A model generated the notes under the pieces. It was not told the DNA's origin and searched no databases. It saw only the letters and a list, made by a program, of their open reading frames with translations. A DNA stretch of 64,000 nt from Alteriqipengyuania flavescens (lineage in GTDB: Bacteria > Pseudomonadota > Alphaproteobacteria > Sphingomonadales > Sphingomonadaceae): contig NZ_CP129107.1 of the NCBI RefSeq assembly GCF_030406725.1, positions 2,646,501 to 2,710,500 on the forward strand, in the 5' to 3' direction. Position numbers and translations under genes: made by a program. Each line of letters starts with the position of its first letter. The stretch's first letter is position 1. Shown piece after piece: positions 18,705 to 26,881 of this stretch.

Positions 18705-18998
18705 ATGCCAGACACATCGCCCGACAGGCAGCTCGCCGCATTTCGCAAGTCGATCGACAATATCGACGCGGCGCTCGTCCACATGCTGGCGGAACGGTTC
18801 CGGATCACCCAGCAGGTGGGTGCCTACAAGGCGAAAACCGCCCTTCCCCCGGCCGATCCGAACCGGGAGCAGGAGCAGATTGCGCGGCTGCGCCGGCTGG
18901 CCGAGGAAGCGGACCTCGATCCGGAATTCAGCGAGAAATTCCTGCGCTTCATCATCGACGAAGTGATCCGCCACCACGAACAGGTTCGCGGCGGCTAG
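18705..18998 (+). CDS. Chorismate mutase (AroQ fold)
   Basis: Converts chorismate to prephenate, the first step of the phenylalanine/tyrosine branch. The 97-residue monofunctional protein has the all-helical AroQ fold with IDNIDAALVHMLAERFRITQQVGAYKA near the N terminus and the catalytic-helix residues Arg and Lys in expected places, ending in FIIDEVIRHHEQ. It is a free-standing cytoplasmic enzyme with no prephenate dehydratase or dehydrogenase fused. It starts divergently from the polyprenyl synthase gene, with only 57-66 bases between starts. Confidence 0.93.
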   Translation: MPDTSPDRQLAAFRKSIDNIDAALVHMLAERFRITQQVGAYKAKTALPPADPNREQEQIARLRRLAEEADLDPEFSEKFLRFIIDEVIRHHEQVRGG

Positions 18999-19010
18999 AT
19001 CGAAACCGCG

Positions 19011-19721
19011 TCAGTCGTCAACGCGCTGGCGCCGCTCGCGGTCGGCACGGCTGGGGCGCTTGCTCGAAACCCTGCTTTCGCGGCGCTCGGCACGTTCTGC
19101 CTGGCGCGCGGATCGCTGCGCTGCGGACTCAGTCCGCTCCCGTCGCTGGACCACCGGGCGGGCGGGTCGCTCCGTCCGCTGGGTACGCGGAGGCGTTGCA
19201 CGGGTTTCGCTACGGCCGTCGGACCGGCTGCGGTCACCACCGCGCCGCTGGTCGCGTGAGCGCTCGCCGCCGCGGCGCTGGTCGCGGTAATCCTCGCGCC
19301 GGTCGCGGCGCTGGTCGCGGTAGTCTTCGCGCCGTTCGCGGCGGTATTCGCGATACTCCTCGCGGTTATCGCGGCGCCCTTCGTAGCGTTCAACACGGCG
19401 GTCGCGGCGCTGGTCGCGATAATCCCCGCGGCGGGTGTAGCCGTAACCGCCCCACTGTTCGCGGAACTGGCGGTGGCCGGCACGGCGGCCTTCCCAATAG
19501 CGGCGATGGTGATCGCCCCAGCGATGGCGATAGCCGGACCGGTCGTAGATGTAATAGCCCACGCCGGGATAATAGTAGTCGTCGTACCAGCCCCAGTACG
19601 GCGAGGATGCGCGGTAGCCGTAGCTGTACTGGTAATCGTCGTAATACGGATCGTACATCGTGCAGGCACCGAGCGTGGCGGTCGCGGCGACCAGCAGGAT
19701 CGGTTTAAAGATGCGGGTCAT
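19011..19721 (-). CDS. Arg/Asp/Tyr-rich repetitive lipoprotein
   Basis: A 236-residue lipoprotein I cannot assign. The start at 19721 gives a signal peptide with lipobox TLGAC. The first part of the mature protein is Tyr/Asp/Gly-rich (YDPYYDDYQYSYGYRA) and is followed by a long repetitive charged region (residues ~100-235) built on the unit YRDQRRDRR-E, with copies of EDYRDQRR and GG-RSRDQRRG. The DNA shows matching imperfect tandem repeats around 19220-19440. Such a region is likely disordered and strongly basic, perhaps binding polyanions at the envelope. A protein of similar composition is encoded at 47237-48157. Confidence 0.8.
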   Translation of the reverse strand: MTRIFKPILLVAATATLGACTMYDPYYDDYQYSYGYRASSPYWGWYDDYYYPGVGYYIYDRSGYRHRWGDHHRRYWEGRRAGHRQFREQWGGYGYTRRGDYRDQRRDRRVERYEGRRDNREEYREYRRERREDYRDQRRDRREDYRDQRRGGERSRDQRRGGDRSRSDGRSETRATPPRTQRTERPARPVVQRRERTESAAQRSARQAERAERRESRVSSKRPSRADRERRQRVDD

Positions 19722-19823
19722 CGCGCGTCTCCCATCGGAAGGTTTGTAGATGACCTGCCTTGTAGGGGCGACGAATTGAACCGCCTCTGAACCCGTCGTT
19801 ACAGATTGCGACAATTAAGACTT

Positions 19824-21293
19824 TCAGGGGTTTTGCTGAACAGCCTCGGCAGCGCGCGGCAGGCTGAGACGGACGAGCAACCCGCCGAGGTCCTCGCTTT
19901 CCTCCAGCCGCACGCCGCCACCGTAGATTTCGGCTACGTCGCGCACGATGGCGAGGCCGAGCCCGGTGCCGGGCTTGCCGGTGTCGAGCCGCGCGCCGCG
20001 GTCGAAAATGCGGATGCGCTCGGCATCCGGAATGCCCATCCCGTCATCCTCGACCCAGATTTCGCACTGCTCGGCATTGGGTACGGCATCAATGGTGACG
20101 AAGACGCTGCCGCCGCCGTATTTCGCCGCGTTCTCGATCAGGTTGCCGAGGATTTCGTCGAGGTCCTGGCGTTCGATGGCGACATTGACGTCCATGTTGC
20201 CATCGAGGTCGAAGCGGGTCCGTTCGTAAAGTCGGGTCACGGCGCGCAGCACCGCCTCCACGCTGCCGGCGACATGCGCGCGGCTGAGCCCCGTCGCACG
20301 GCGGCCCACGGCGCGCGCGCGGGCCAAGTGGTGTTCGACCTGCCGCTGCATCACCTTGGTCTCGCGGTGGACGAGGTCGGACAGGTCCGGGTCTTTCGCC
20401 GTTGCCGCATTGACCAGCACGGTCAGCGGCGTCTTCAAGGCATGCGCCAGGTTGCCCGCGTGCATCCGCGCCTCTTCCGCCTGCCGTTCCGAATGGGCGA
20501 GGAGGCCGTTCAATTCCTCCACCATCGGTTGCACTTCCAGCGGCAGCGGGTCGGTCACCCGGTTCGCCCCGCTGGTTCGGATGCGGATGATCGCCTCCTT
20601 CACCCGGCGCAGCGGACCGAGCCCGTAGATCGTCTGCAGGAAGGCGAGGATGAACAGGCCGAGGCCGAGCACCACGAAGCTCCAGAACAGGATGCTGCGA
20701 ATGCGGTTGATCTGCTCGTCGAGATCCTCGCGCGCGGCAGCGAGCGCGAAGGTCCACTCCGTATCGCTGCCCGGCAGCACGACGGAACGCTGGGTGATCC
20801 GTAGCGCCTCGTCCGGATACTGGCTGCTGTCGTAGATGACCGGCTCGGCAAAGAAACCGTCGCGCACTTCCAGCGTGCGCGGCGCCCACAAGGAGCGCGA
20901 GGGATAGGGGTCGCGCCCTTCCCCCGTGACCTGCCAGTACATGCCCGAATTGGGTTCGAGAAAGCGCTGGTCGCCGAGCGGACGGTTGAACATCACGTCG
21001 CCGAAATCGTCGATCTCTGCCGAGGCGACCATGGCGGTAAGCATGTAATCGAGCTGGTCGTCGAACTGGTCGGTCACCAGGCTGGTCAGCGTGCGGTCGA
21101 GCGCGAAGCCGCCCACGGCCAGCAGCAGCGTGATCCACACCGCCGCAATCAGCTGCATCCGGCGGCTGAGCGATCCGGTGTGCGGCGGCGCGGCGCCGGA
21201 CGCTATCGCCGCGCCCTGCTCCGCCTCCATGGTCGCCTTCTCCGCGGCGGCCGACAGCGCGGGATCGCTCCCCGATGTGGCGACCGCGTCCAA
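19824..21293 (-). CDS. Sensor histidine kinase (PhoQ-like)
   Basis: A 489-residue membrane sensor. There are two membrane segments (residues ~47-66 and ~200-222) flanking a periplasmic domain of about 130 residues, a HAMP-type linker (GLGPLRRVKEAI), the phospho-acceptor His284 in NLAHALKTPL, the N-box NLIENAAKY at 384-392, and the G boxes DDGMGIP and GTGLGLAIV. The AHALKTPL H-box resembles the PhoQ subgroup. It lies 14 bases downstream of its response regulator, and a PepSY protein precedes both, so ligand sensing may involve envelope state or cations. The signal is not known. Confidence 0.94.
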   Translation of the reverse strand: MDAVATSGSDPALSAAAEKATMEAEQGAAIASGAAPPHTGSLSRRMQLIAAVWITLLLAVGGFALDRTLTSLVTDQFDDQLDYMLTAMVASAEIDDFGDVMFNRPLGDQRFLEPNSGMYWQVTGEGRDPYPSRSLWAPRTLEVRDGFFAEPVIYDSSQYPDEALRITQRSVVLPGSDTEWTFALAAAREDLDEQINRIRSILFWSFVVLGLGLFILAFLQTIYGLGPLRRVKEAIIRIRTSGANRVTDPLPLEVQPMVEELNGLLAHSERQAEEARMHAGNLAHALKTPLTVLVNAATAKDPDLSDLVHRETKVMQRQVEHHLARARAVGRRATGLSRAHVAGSVEAVLRAVTRLYERTRFDLDGNMDVNVAIERQDLDEILGNLIENAAKYGGGSVFVTIDAVPNAEQCEIWVEDDGMGIPDAERIRIFDRGARLDTGKPGTGLGLAIVRDVAEIYGGGVRLEESEDLGGLLVRLSLPRAAEAVQQNP

Positions 21294-21307
21294 ATCAACC
21301 GCCCCGA

Positions 21308-21985
21308 TCAGCCACGGGGCGCGTCGGCCGGGTCGTCGAGACTATAGCCAAGGCCGCGGATGGTAGTGATGACATCGGCACCCAGCTTCTTGCGGATGCG
21401 GGTGACGAAGACCTCGATCGTGTTCGAATCGCGGTCGAAATCCTGGTCGTAGATATGCTCAATGAGCTCGGTCCGGCTGACGACCTTGCCCTTGTGATGC
21501 ATCAGGTAGCTGAGCAGCTTGTATTCCTGCGCGGTCAGCTTCACCGGTTCACCGGCCAGCGTCACGCGGCCGCTGCGCGTATCCAGCCGCACGTCCCCGG
21601 CAATCAGTTCGCTGGTGGCATTGCCGGTGGAGCGGCGGATCAGCGCGCGTAGGCGGGCGATCAGCTCTTCGGTCTGGAAAGGCTTGGCGAGGTAATCGTC
21701 CGCGCCCGCATCCAGCCCGGCCACCTTGTCGGACCAGCTGTCGCGCGCGGTCAGCACCAGCACGGGGAAGGTCTTGCCTTCCTTGCGCCACATGCCGAGC
21801 ACGGTCAGGCCGTCGATTTCGGGCAGGCCGAGGTCTAGGATTACGGCGTCGTATTCCTCCGTGCTGCCGAGGAAGTGCCCGTCCTCGCCATCGGTGGACA
21901 GGTCCACGGCATAGCCGTTCTGTTCCAGCGTGTTCTTGAGCTGCTGGCCGAGTGTCGGCTCGTCCTCGACGATCAGGATGCGCAT
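21308..21985 (-). CDS. Response regulator, OmpR/PhoB family
   Basis: A 225-residue DNA-binding response regulator: receiver domain with phospho-acceptor Asp51 (VILDLGLP), conserved Thr79 and Lys101 (LAKPF), and a C-terminal winged helix with the TAQEYKLL and TIEVFVTRIRKKLG signature. It is the partner of the kinase encoded immediately downstream (14 bases) and lies 110 bases after a PepSY-domain gene. Its regulon cannot be read here. Confidence 0.96.
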   Translation of the reverse strand: MRILIVEDEPTLGQQLKNTLEQNGYAVDLSTDGEDGHFLGSTEEYDAVILDLGLPEIDGLTVLGMWRKEGKTFPVLVLTARDSWSDKVAGLDAGADDYLAKPFQTEELIARLRALIRRSTGNATSELIAGDVRLDTRSGRVTLAGEPVKLTAQEYKLLSYLMHHKGKVVSRTELIEHIYDQDFDRDSNTIEVFVTRIRKKLGADVITTIRGLGYSLDDPADAPRG

Positions 21986-22095
21986 CGAATTCCCCTATGA
22001 TGCCTAATTGCCCGCCTTGCGGCGTATTGCCCCCGCGTTTGGGGTTTCACCACATATCCGTCAAGCAATGGAAGGGTTCCGGCAAGCGGCGCAAT

Positions 22096-22407
22096 TCAGC
22101 GCCGGCGGCGGATGATCCGGCCGCTGCGCGCATCGACATCAACAAAGGTCACGCGGCCTTCGCGGATGAACTTCAGGCGATAGGCGTGCGCGCGGGAATC
22201 GTACTCGAAATTGAGATACTCGTACCCGCGGCGGCGATAGTCGGGGACAATCCGCCGCTCCACCTCGCGCGGGGAAAGGACGCTGCCCGATTCCATCTGC
22301 TCGCGCGCGTTGGCCGCATCGTCGAAAGCCTGCGCGCCCGCGCCGGTCGGCACGACGGCCGCCGCTGCGGCGACGAGGGTCAGGGAAAGGAGGGTCCGGC
22401 GCATCAT
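22096..22407 (-). CDS. PepSY-domain periplasmic protein
   Basis: A 103-residue exported protein with a signal peptide (residues 1-26, cleavage near GAGAQ). The rest matches the PepSY pattern: LSPREVERRIVPDYRRRGYEYLNFEYDSR, then YRLKFIREGRVTFVDVDARSGRI. PepSY domains are thought to act as protease inhibitors or sensors. A gene of this kind directly upstream of a PhoP/PhoQ-like pair is a recurring alphaproteobacterial arrangement, and the three genes read in the same direction here. Confidence 0.88.
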   Translation of the reverse strand: MMRRTLLSLTLVAAAAAVVPTGAGAQAFDDAANAREQMESGSVLSPREVERRIVPDYRRRGYEYLNFEYDSRAHAYRLKFIREGRVTFVDVDARSGRIIRRRR

Positions 22408-22499
22408 GGTTTCGTGCCTAACCCCGCAGCATTGAACAAGGGGTGAATTCGCCAGTCACCCTCTCGTTCAGCTTTGGGCCCATTCAGCTTCGGGCCGCG

Positions 22500-23219
22500 T
22501 CAGTTGACCATCTCGTAAGACACGGAGATCTGCACGCCGATCCCGACGACACCCGGCTCGATGGGTGGGGCGCCGCTGCTGACATCGGACGCGGAAACAG
22601 TGATGGCGCGTTCTTGCGAGAACATCTCCCGCCCGCGCACCGATTCCGCCACGCGGAGCAGGCGGACGTCGCGATAACCCGCCGCGCGGGCGTATTCGCG
22701 GGCCATATCCTGTCCCCGGCGAATTGCATTGGCGCGCGCTTCGGTCTTGGCCGCCGTATCGTCGTCCAGGCCGAAATTCGGGCCGTAGAAATCGGTCGCG
22801 CCCTCGCGCACCAACGCGTCCAGCGCCTCGCCCGCACGGTCGACCTTGCGCAAGGTCACGGTGACACGGTTCGCGACCTGGTAGCCACGGAAATCCTGCG
22901 TATTCGTCTGCGGATTGAAATCGAAGCGCGGATTGAGATTGAGGGAGGACGTCTGGATATCGCGCTCGGCAATCCCAAGCGTTTTCAGCCGCGCAACAAC
23001 TTGACGCATCTTCGCGCTGTTCTGTTCCAGCGCTTCCACGGCCGTCGGGGCGAGCGTGGTTACACCGGCGCTCAGCGTGACGATGTCCGGCTCGACCTCC
23101 ACGACCTCCAAGACATCGAGTTCGACCACCGGGCCGCTTGTCTGTACCTGCACCTGCGCGGCGGCGGGGCTGGCGAAAAGGGCGGCGGAAGCGAACAGCG
23201 GCAGGGCGTAGCGAAGCAT
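22500..23219 (-). CDS. SIMPL-domain periplasmic protein
   Basis: A 239-residue exported protein with signal peptide residues 1-22. The mature part fits the SIMPL (DUF541) family: an early V-V-PD-V-LS-GV pattern (EVEPDIVTLSAGVTT), a mid-region N-RF-F pattern, GYQVANRVTVTLR, and late A-R-GQ-MA-YARAAGY. Related proteins are periplasmic or surface-associated and help resist oxidative stress, but the role here is unknown. It is divergent from the ABC-F gene, which starts 132 bases away. Confidence 0.9.
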   Translation of the reverse strand: MLRYALPLFASAALFASPAAAQVQVQTSGPVVELDVLEVVEVEPDIVTLSAGVTTLAPTAVEALEQNSAKMRQVVARLKTLGIAERDIQTSSLNLNPRFDFNPQTNTQDFRGYQVANRVTVTLRKVDRAGEALDALVREGATDFYGPNFGLDDDTAAKTEARANAIRRGQDMAREYARAAGYRDVRLLRVAESVRGREMFSQERAITVSASDVSSGAPPIEPGVVGIGVQISVSYEMVN

Positions 23220-23351
23220 GCGAATTCTCCAAAGGTTGCGCCATGCGTTTCGGCGCAACGGGATAACGCGCGCATGAACGATGGCGTTCCGCTGGAGATT
23301 GGGGCCGTTCCGCTTGCGATAGCGCCGCCGCGCGCCTACCTGCGCGGCGCT

Positions 23352-25169
23352 ATGGCACAACCTCCGATCCTCAGCTGGGAAGGTCTCGGCCTCATCCAGG
23401 GCAGCGGCTGGCTGTTCGGGCGGCCCGAGGACCAGGGCGGTGCCGGAGGCATAGACCTCCACATCGGCCCGCGCGACCGGCTGGCCCTGATCGGCCGCAA
23501 CGGCGCGGGGAAGACCACGCTGCTGCGCCTGATCGACGACCGGATCGAGGCCGACCGCGGCATCCGCAAGGTGAAACCCGGCACGCGGATCGTCTTCCTG
23601 GAGCAGGACCCGGATTTCTCCCCCTTCGCCACGCTGATGGATTTCGCGCTCGCAGGCGAACACGCCCCGGCGGAGCACGAGGTAGAGGCTATCGCCGGCC
23701 AGCTCGGCATCGACATGACGACCGCGGCGAAGGGCGCCAGCGGCGGCGAACGGCGGCGCGCCGCGCTGGCCAAGGCGCTGGCGCAGGATCCGGACATCCT
23801 GCTGCTGGACGAGCCGACCAACCATCTCGACCTTAGCGCCATCGACTGGCTCGAAAGCTGGCTCGACCGCTACAAGGGCGCCTTCGTCGTCATCAGCCAC
23901 GACCGGACGTTCCTGAAGCGCCTGACCCGTGCGACGCTGTGGCTCGACCGCGGTTCCCTGCGCCGCAAGGACGTGGGCTTCGGCGGTTACGACGCATGGG
24001 AAGAGCAGGTCTATGCCGAAGAAGCGCGCGCGGCGGAGAAGCTGGACGCAAAGCTGAAGCTGGAGGCGCACTGGCTGGAACGCGGCGTCACCGCGCGGCG
24101 CAAGCGCAACCAGGGTCGGCTGGAGAAGCTGTGGGAAATGCGCGCCCAGCGTGCGGCCATGCTCAACCCGACCGGCAAGGCGAAGCTGGACCTCAAGAGC
24201 GACGAGACCAAGACCAAGTCGGTCATCGTGGCGGAAGGCATCAGCAAGACATACGACGGGCGCACGGTCATCAAGCCGTTCGATTTCCGCATCCAGCGCG
24301 GCGACCGCATCGGCATCGTCGGCGGCAATGGCGCGGGCAAGACCACGCTGCTCAAGATGCTGACCGGCGAGCTGGAACCCGACACGGGCACCGTGACCCG
24401 CGCCAAGACCCTGAGCGGCGTGATGATCGACCAGCAGCGCAGCCTGATGTCGCCCGACAAGACGGTGCGGCAAGTGCTGGCCGAAGGCGGCGACTGGATC
24501 GACGTGCGCGGCGTCCGCAAGCACGTGCAGGGCTATATCAAGGAATTCCTGTTCGACCCGAAGATCGTCGACACCAAGGTCGGCATCCTTTCAGGCGGCG
24601 AGAAATCGCGCCTGCTGCTGGCGCGCGAATTCGCCCGTACCTCCAACCTGCTGGTGCTGGACGAGCCGACCAACGACCTCGACCTCGAAACGCTCGACCT
24701 GCTGCAGGAAGTGATTGCCGATTACGATGGCACGGTCCTGATCGTCAGCCACGACCGCGATTTCCTCGACAAGACCGTGACCGTCACGCTCGGCCTCGAC
24801 GGGACCGGCCATGTCGATATCGTCGCCGGCGGGTACGAGGACTGGGAGGCCAAGCGCCGCAATCTGACCGTGACGCCCCGGTCGAAGGCCAAGGATGCCC
24901 CGGCGCCCCAGCCCTCCCCGCCGGTCGCGCCGCCGAAATCGGCCAAGCTCAGCTACAAGGACCAGCGCGACTACGAGATCCTGCCCGCGCGGATCGAGGA
25001 GCTGGAAGCGGCCATTGCGAAGGGCGAGGCCATCCTCGCGGACCCGGACCTTTACACCGCCGATCCGCAGAAGTTCGCCAATATCTCCAAGGGTCTCGAA
25101 AATGCGCGGGCCGAAAAGGACGCGGCGGAGGAACGCTGGCTGGACCTGGCGGAGAGAGTGGAGGCTTGA
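23352..25169 (+). CDS. uup: ABC-F ATPase, Uup-like
   Basis: A soluble 605-residue ABC-F protein with two ATPase modules. Walker A motifs are at 48-55 (GRNGAGKT) and near 324-331 (GGNGAGKT), with signature ASGGE in the first and LSGGE in the second, and both Walker B motifs LLLDEPTNHLDL and LVLDEPTNDLDL. The C-terminal ~75 residues (from LSYKDQRDYEILPARIEELE) form the coiled coil typical of Uup, which binds branched DNA and ribosomes. It is distinct from ettA at 44033. Its stop overlaps the start of a uracil-DNA glycosylase gene (TTGA). Confidence 0.92.
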   Translation: MAQPPILSWEGLGLIQGSGWLFGRPEDQGGAGGIDLHIGPRDRLALIGRNGAGKTTLLRLIDDRIEADRGIRKVKPGTRIVFLEQDPDFSPFATLMDFALAGEHAPAEHEVEAIAGQLGIDMTTAAKGASGGERRRAALAKALAQDPDILLLDEPTNHLDLSAIDWLESWLDRYKGAFVVISHDRTFLKRLTRATLWLDRGSLRRKDVGFGGYDAWEEQVYAEEARAAEKLDAKLKLEAHWLERGVTARRKRNQGRLEKLWEMRAQRAAMLNPTGKAKLDLKSDETKTKSVIVAEGISKTYDGRTVIKPFDFRIQRGDRIGIVGGNGAGKTTLLKMLTGELEPDTGTVTRAKTLSGVMIDQQRSLMSPDKTVRQVLAEGGDWIDVRGVRKHVQGYIKEFLFDPKIVDTKVGILSGGEKSRLLLAREFARTSNLLVLDEPTNDLDLETLDLLQEVIADYDGTVLIVSHDRDFLDKTVTVTLGLDGTGHVDIVAGGYEDWEAKRRNLTVTPRSKAKDAPAPQPSPPVAPPKSAKLSYKDQRDYEILPARIEELEAAIAKGEAILADPDLYTADPQKFANISKGLENARAEKDAAEERWLDLAERVEA

Positions 25170-25735
25170 GCGACCTTCACGCACAGGTGCGCGCCTGCAC
25201 GCTGTGTGCGCCCTACCTGCCGCTGGAACCGCGACCCATCGCGCAATTTTCGTCCACGGCGCGCATCCTCGTCATCGGGCAGGCGCCCGGACGCATCACG
25301 AATGAAAGCGGCATTCCCTTCGACGACAAGGCGGGCGAACGACTGGCGGGCTGGCTGGGCATCGATGCCGACACGCTGCACGATCCCGCGCGCGTTGCGA
25401 TCGTTTCGATGGGCCTGTGCTATCCCGGCAAGGCGAAAGGCGGGGACAAGCCGCCGCGTCCCGAATGCGCGCCGCTGTGGCACCAGCGCATCTTCCCCGT
25501 GCTGCCCGCGGATCGCCTGACCGTGCTTGTCGGCACGTACGCGCAGGGAGCCTATCTGCCCGCGATGAAGGGCCGGCCGATGGCGGAAAGGGTCGCCGCC
25601 TGGCGGGACCTGTTGCCGGAGCGGATCGCCCTGCCCCATCCCAGCTGGCGCAGCACGCTCTTCATGCGCCAACACGACTGGTTCGAGCGAGACCTGCTGC
25701 CGGATCTGCAAGCAGAGGTCGCCGCCCGGCTCTGA
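25166..25735 (+). CDS. Uracil-DNA glycosylase family protein with Fe-S cysteines
   Basis: A 189-residue member of the uracil-DNA glycosylase superfamily. The uracil-pocket motif GQAPGRITNESGIPFDD (residues ~35-51) and the HPS motif LPHPSWRS near residue 160 are present. Four cysteines are spaced C-x2-C (residues ~11-14) and C-x15-C, as in the [4Fe-4S] family 4 enzymes, so a base-excision repair role is likely. The TTG start overlaps the uup stop by TTGA, so it is translationally coupled to that ABC-F gene. Whether the activity is on uracil needs testing. Confidence 0.85.
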   Translation: MSDLHAQVRACTLCAPYLPLEPRPIAQFSSTARILVIGQAPGRITNESGIPFDDKAGERLAGWLGIDADTLHDPARVAIVSMGLCYPGKAKGGDKPPRPECAPLWHQRIFPVLPADRLTVLVGTYAQGAYLPAMKGRPMAERVAAWRDLLPERIALPHPSWRSTLFMRQHDWFERDLLPDLQAEVAARL

Positions 25736-26206
25736 TCAAGCGATGCGGTAGAAATCCGCCACCCGCTCCAGCGCCAGCCTCAACACCAGCTTGCCGCTGC
25801 GCGCGGGCCAGGCGAGAGCCTTTTCCGCCGTCGGCAGCGTCTCGCCCGCGCACACCACGCGCCAGAGGATGTCTTCCAGCCCCTTGCCCGCCAGCGCGAT
25901 GGCGCCGTCGAAACGCTGTTTTGCCACCAGCTGCCGTTCCGACCGGGTCAGGTTCTGCTCGCCGCCTTTCACCCGCACCGGGTCCCAGCGCATCGTGACG
26001 CTGGGTGCCAGTTGCGCGCGCTCCCAATCGGCGCGCAGCCGCTCCGCGGCGGCGAACAGACGCTCTTTCAGGTGGCCGCGTGCATAGAGCCAGGCGACCG
26101 GCGATTCCGCCTGGTTGACCGTGACGCTCCGCCCCCGGCGCGGCGCAGTGCCCGTTTTGCGCGGCCCCTCGGACGTAAGTTCGCGTTCGACGAATTGGCG
26201 GGTCAT
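25736..26206 (-). CDS. DUF6456-domain protein
   Basis: A 156-residue soluble protein. The C-terminal ~100 residues match the DUF6456 pattern found in alphaproteobacteria (GEQNLTRSERQLVAKQRFD, then AIALAGKGLEDILWRVVC, then GKLVLRLALERVADFY). An N-terminal tail of ~35 residues is basic and probably disordered, followed by ARGHLKERLFAAAERLRADW. In some members this region follows helix-turn-helix domains, so a regulatory role is possible. Its stop codon directly abuts the stop of the uracil-DNA glycosylase gene with no base between. Confidence 0.82.
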   Translation of the reverse strand: MTRQFVERELTSEGPRKTGTAPRRGRSVTVNQAESPVAWLYARGHLKERLFAAAERLRADWERAQLAPSVTMRWDPVRVKGGEQNLTRSERQLVAKQRFDGAIALAGKGLEDILWRVVCAGETLPTAEKALAWPARSGKLVLRLALERVADFYRIA

Positions 26207-26308
26207 GGCGGTGGTCCCCTTTGCTAGTGCATGGCAAGAATCGGTCCACCGCCCTTGCCAAGGTTCACGATCTGTAGGAAAGAACCAAATCGGTTATTGG
26301 AGCCCGCC

Positions 26309-26881
26309 ATGATCAATCGCATCCGTTCGATCCGCAAGGAAAAGGGCATGACCCTGGCGGAGCTTGCCGTCGCTTGCGATCCCGCAACGACGCCGCAGAC
26401 GGTCGGACGGCTGGAAACCGGCACCCGCACGCTCTCGACGGCATGGATCGACCGGATCGCCAAGGCGCTGGGGGTGAAACCGGAAAGCCTGATTCGCAGC
26501 GAAAGTGCGGATGCACCCGAAGTGATCGCAGCGCTGACCAACGCGGGCGCCGAAGCGCTCGCCAAGCCGCGCGAGGCGATCCTGCCGAGCGAACTGGCCG
26601 GCAATGTCCCGATAGTCTGCCTGGTCGTGGAAGCCTCCCAAGGCGAATATCGCGAAGGCGACCAGCTGTGGCTCCGCCGCGCCGATCCGGACGAGGCCGG
26701 CAGCTTCGTCAATCGCGACGTGCTGGTCCCGCGCGCCGGCGGGCGCTTTGCCTTCGGGCGGTTGATCGACCGGCAGGGAACGCTGGTCGGCATTCTCCCG
26801 CCCGGCGTGGGGCAGAAACAGCAGGTGGTCGACAATCCGCCATGGCTCGCCATCGCCACCATGCTGGTCCGCCCGCTTTGA
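26309..26881 (+). CDS. Helix-turn-helix regulator with a degenerate S24-like domain
   Basis: A 190-residue XRE-type regulator. Residues ~1-62 hold an HTH domain (RSIRKEKGMTLAELAVACD, then TPQTVGRLETGTR and IAKALGV). The C-terminal half resembles the LexA/CI S24 peptidase fold (EGDQLWLRR, RDVLVPRAGGRFAFGRLIDRQGTLVGILPPG) but I find neither the Ser-Met nucleophile motif nor a matching Lys, so self-cleavage is unlikely. The start at 26309 follows the DUF6456 gene divergently by about 100 bases. Its stop overlaps the TTG of the glycosyltransferase gene (TTGA), which may be its target or simply an operon mate. Confidence 0.85.
   Translation: MINRIRSIRKEKGMTLAELAVACDPATTPQTVGRLETGTRTLSTAWIDRIAKALGVKPESLIRSESADAPEVIAALTNAGAEALAKPREAILPSELAGNVPIVCLVVEASQGEYREGDQLWLRRADPDEAGSFVNRDVLVPRAGGRFAFGRLIDRQGTLVGILPPGVGQKQQVVDNPPWLAIATMLVRPL

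Noticed and set aside
19220-19440. Possible CRISPR-like or intergenic tandem repeat.
   Set aside because: The repeats encode the reiterated charged segment of a lipoprotein and have no regular spacer-repeat structure.
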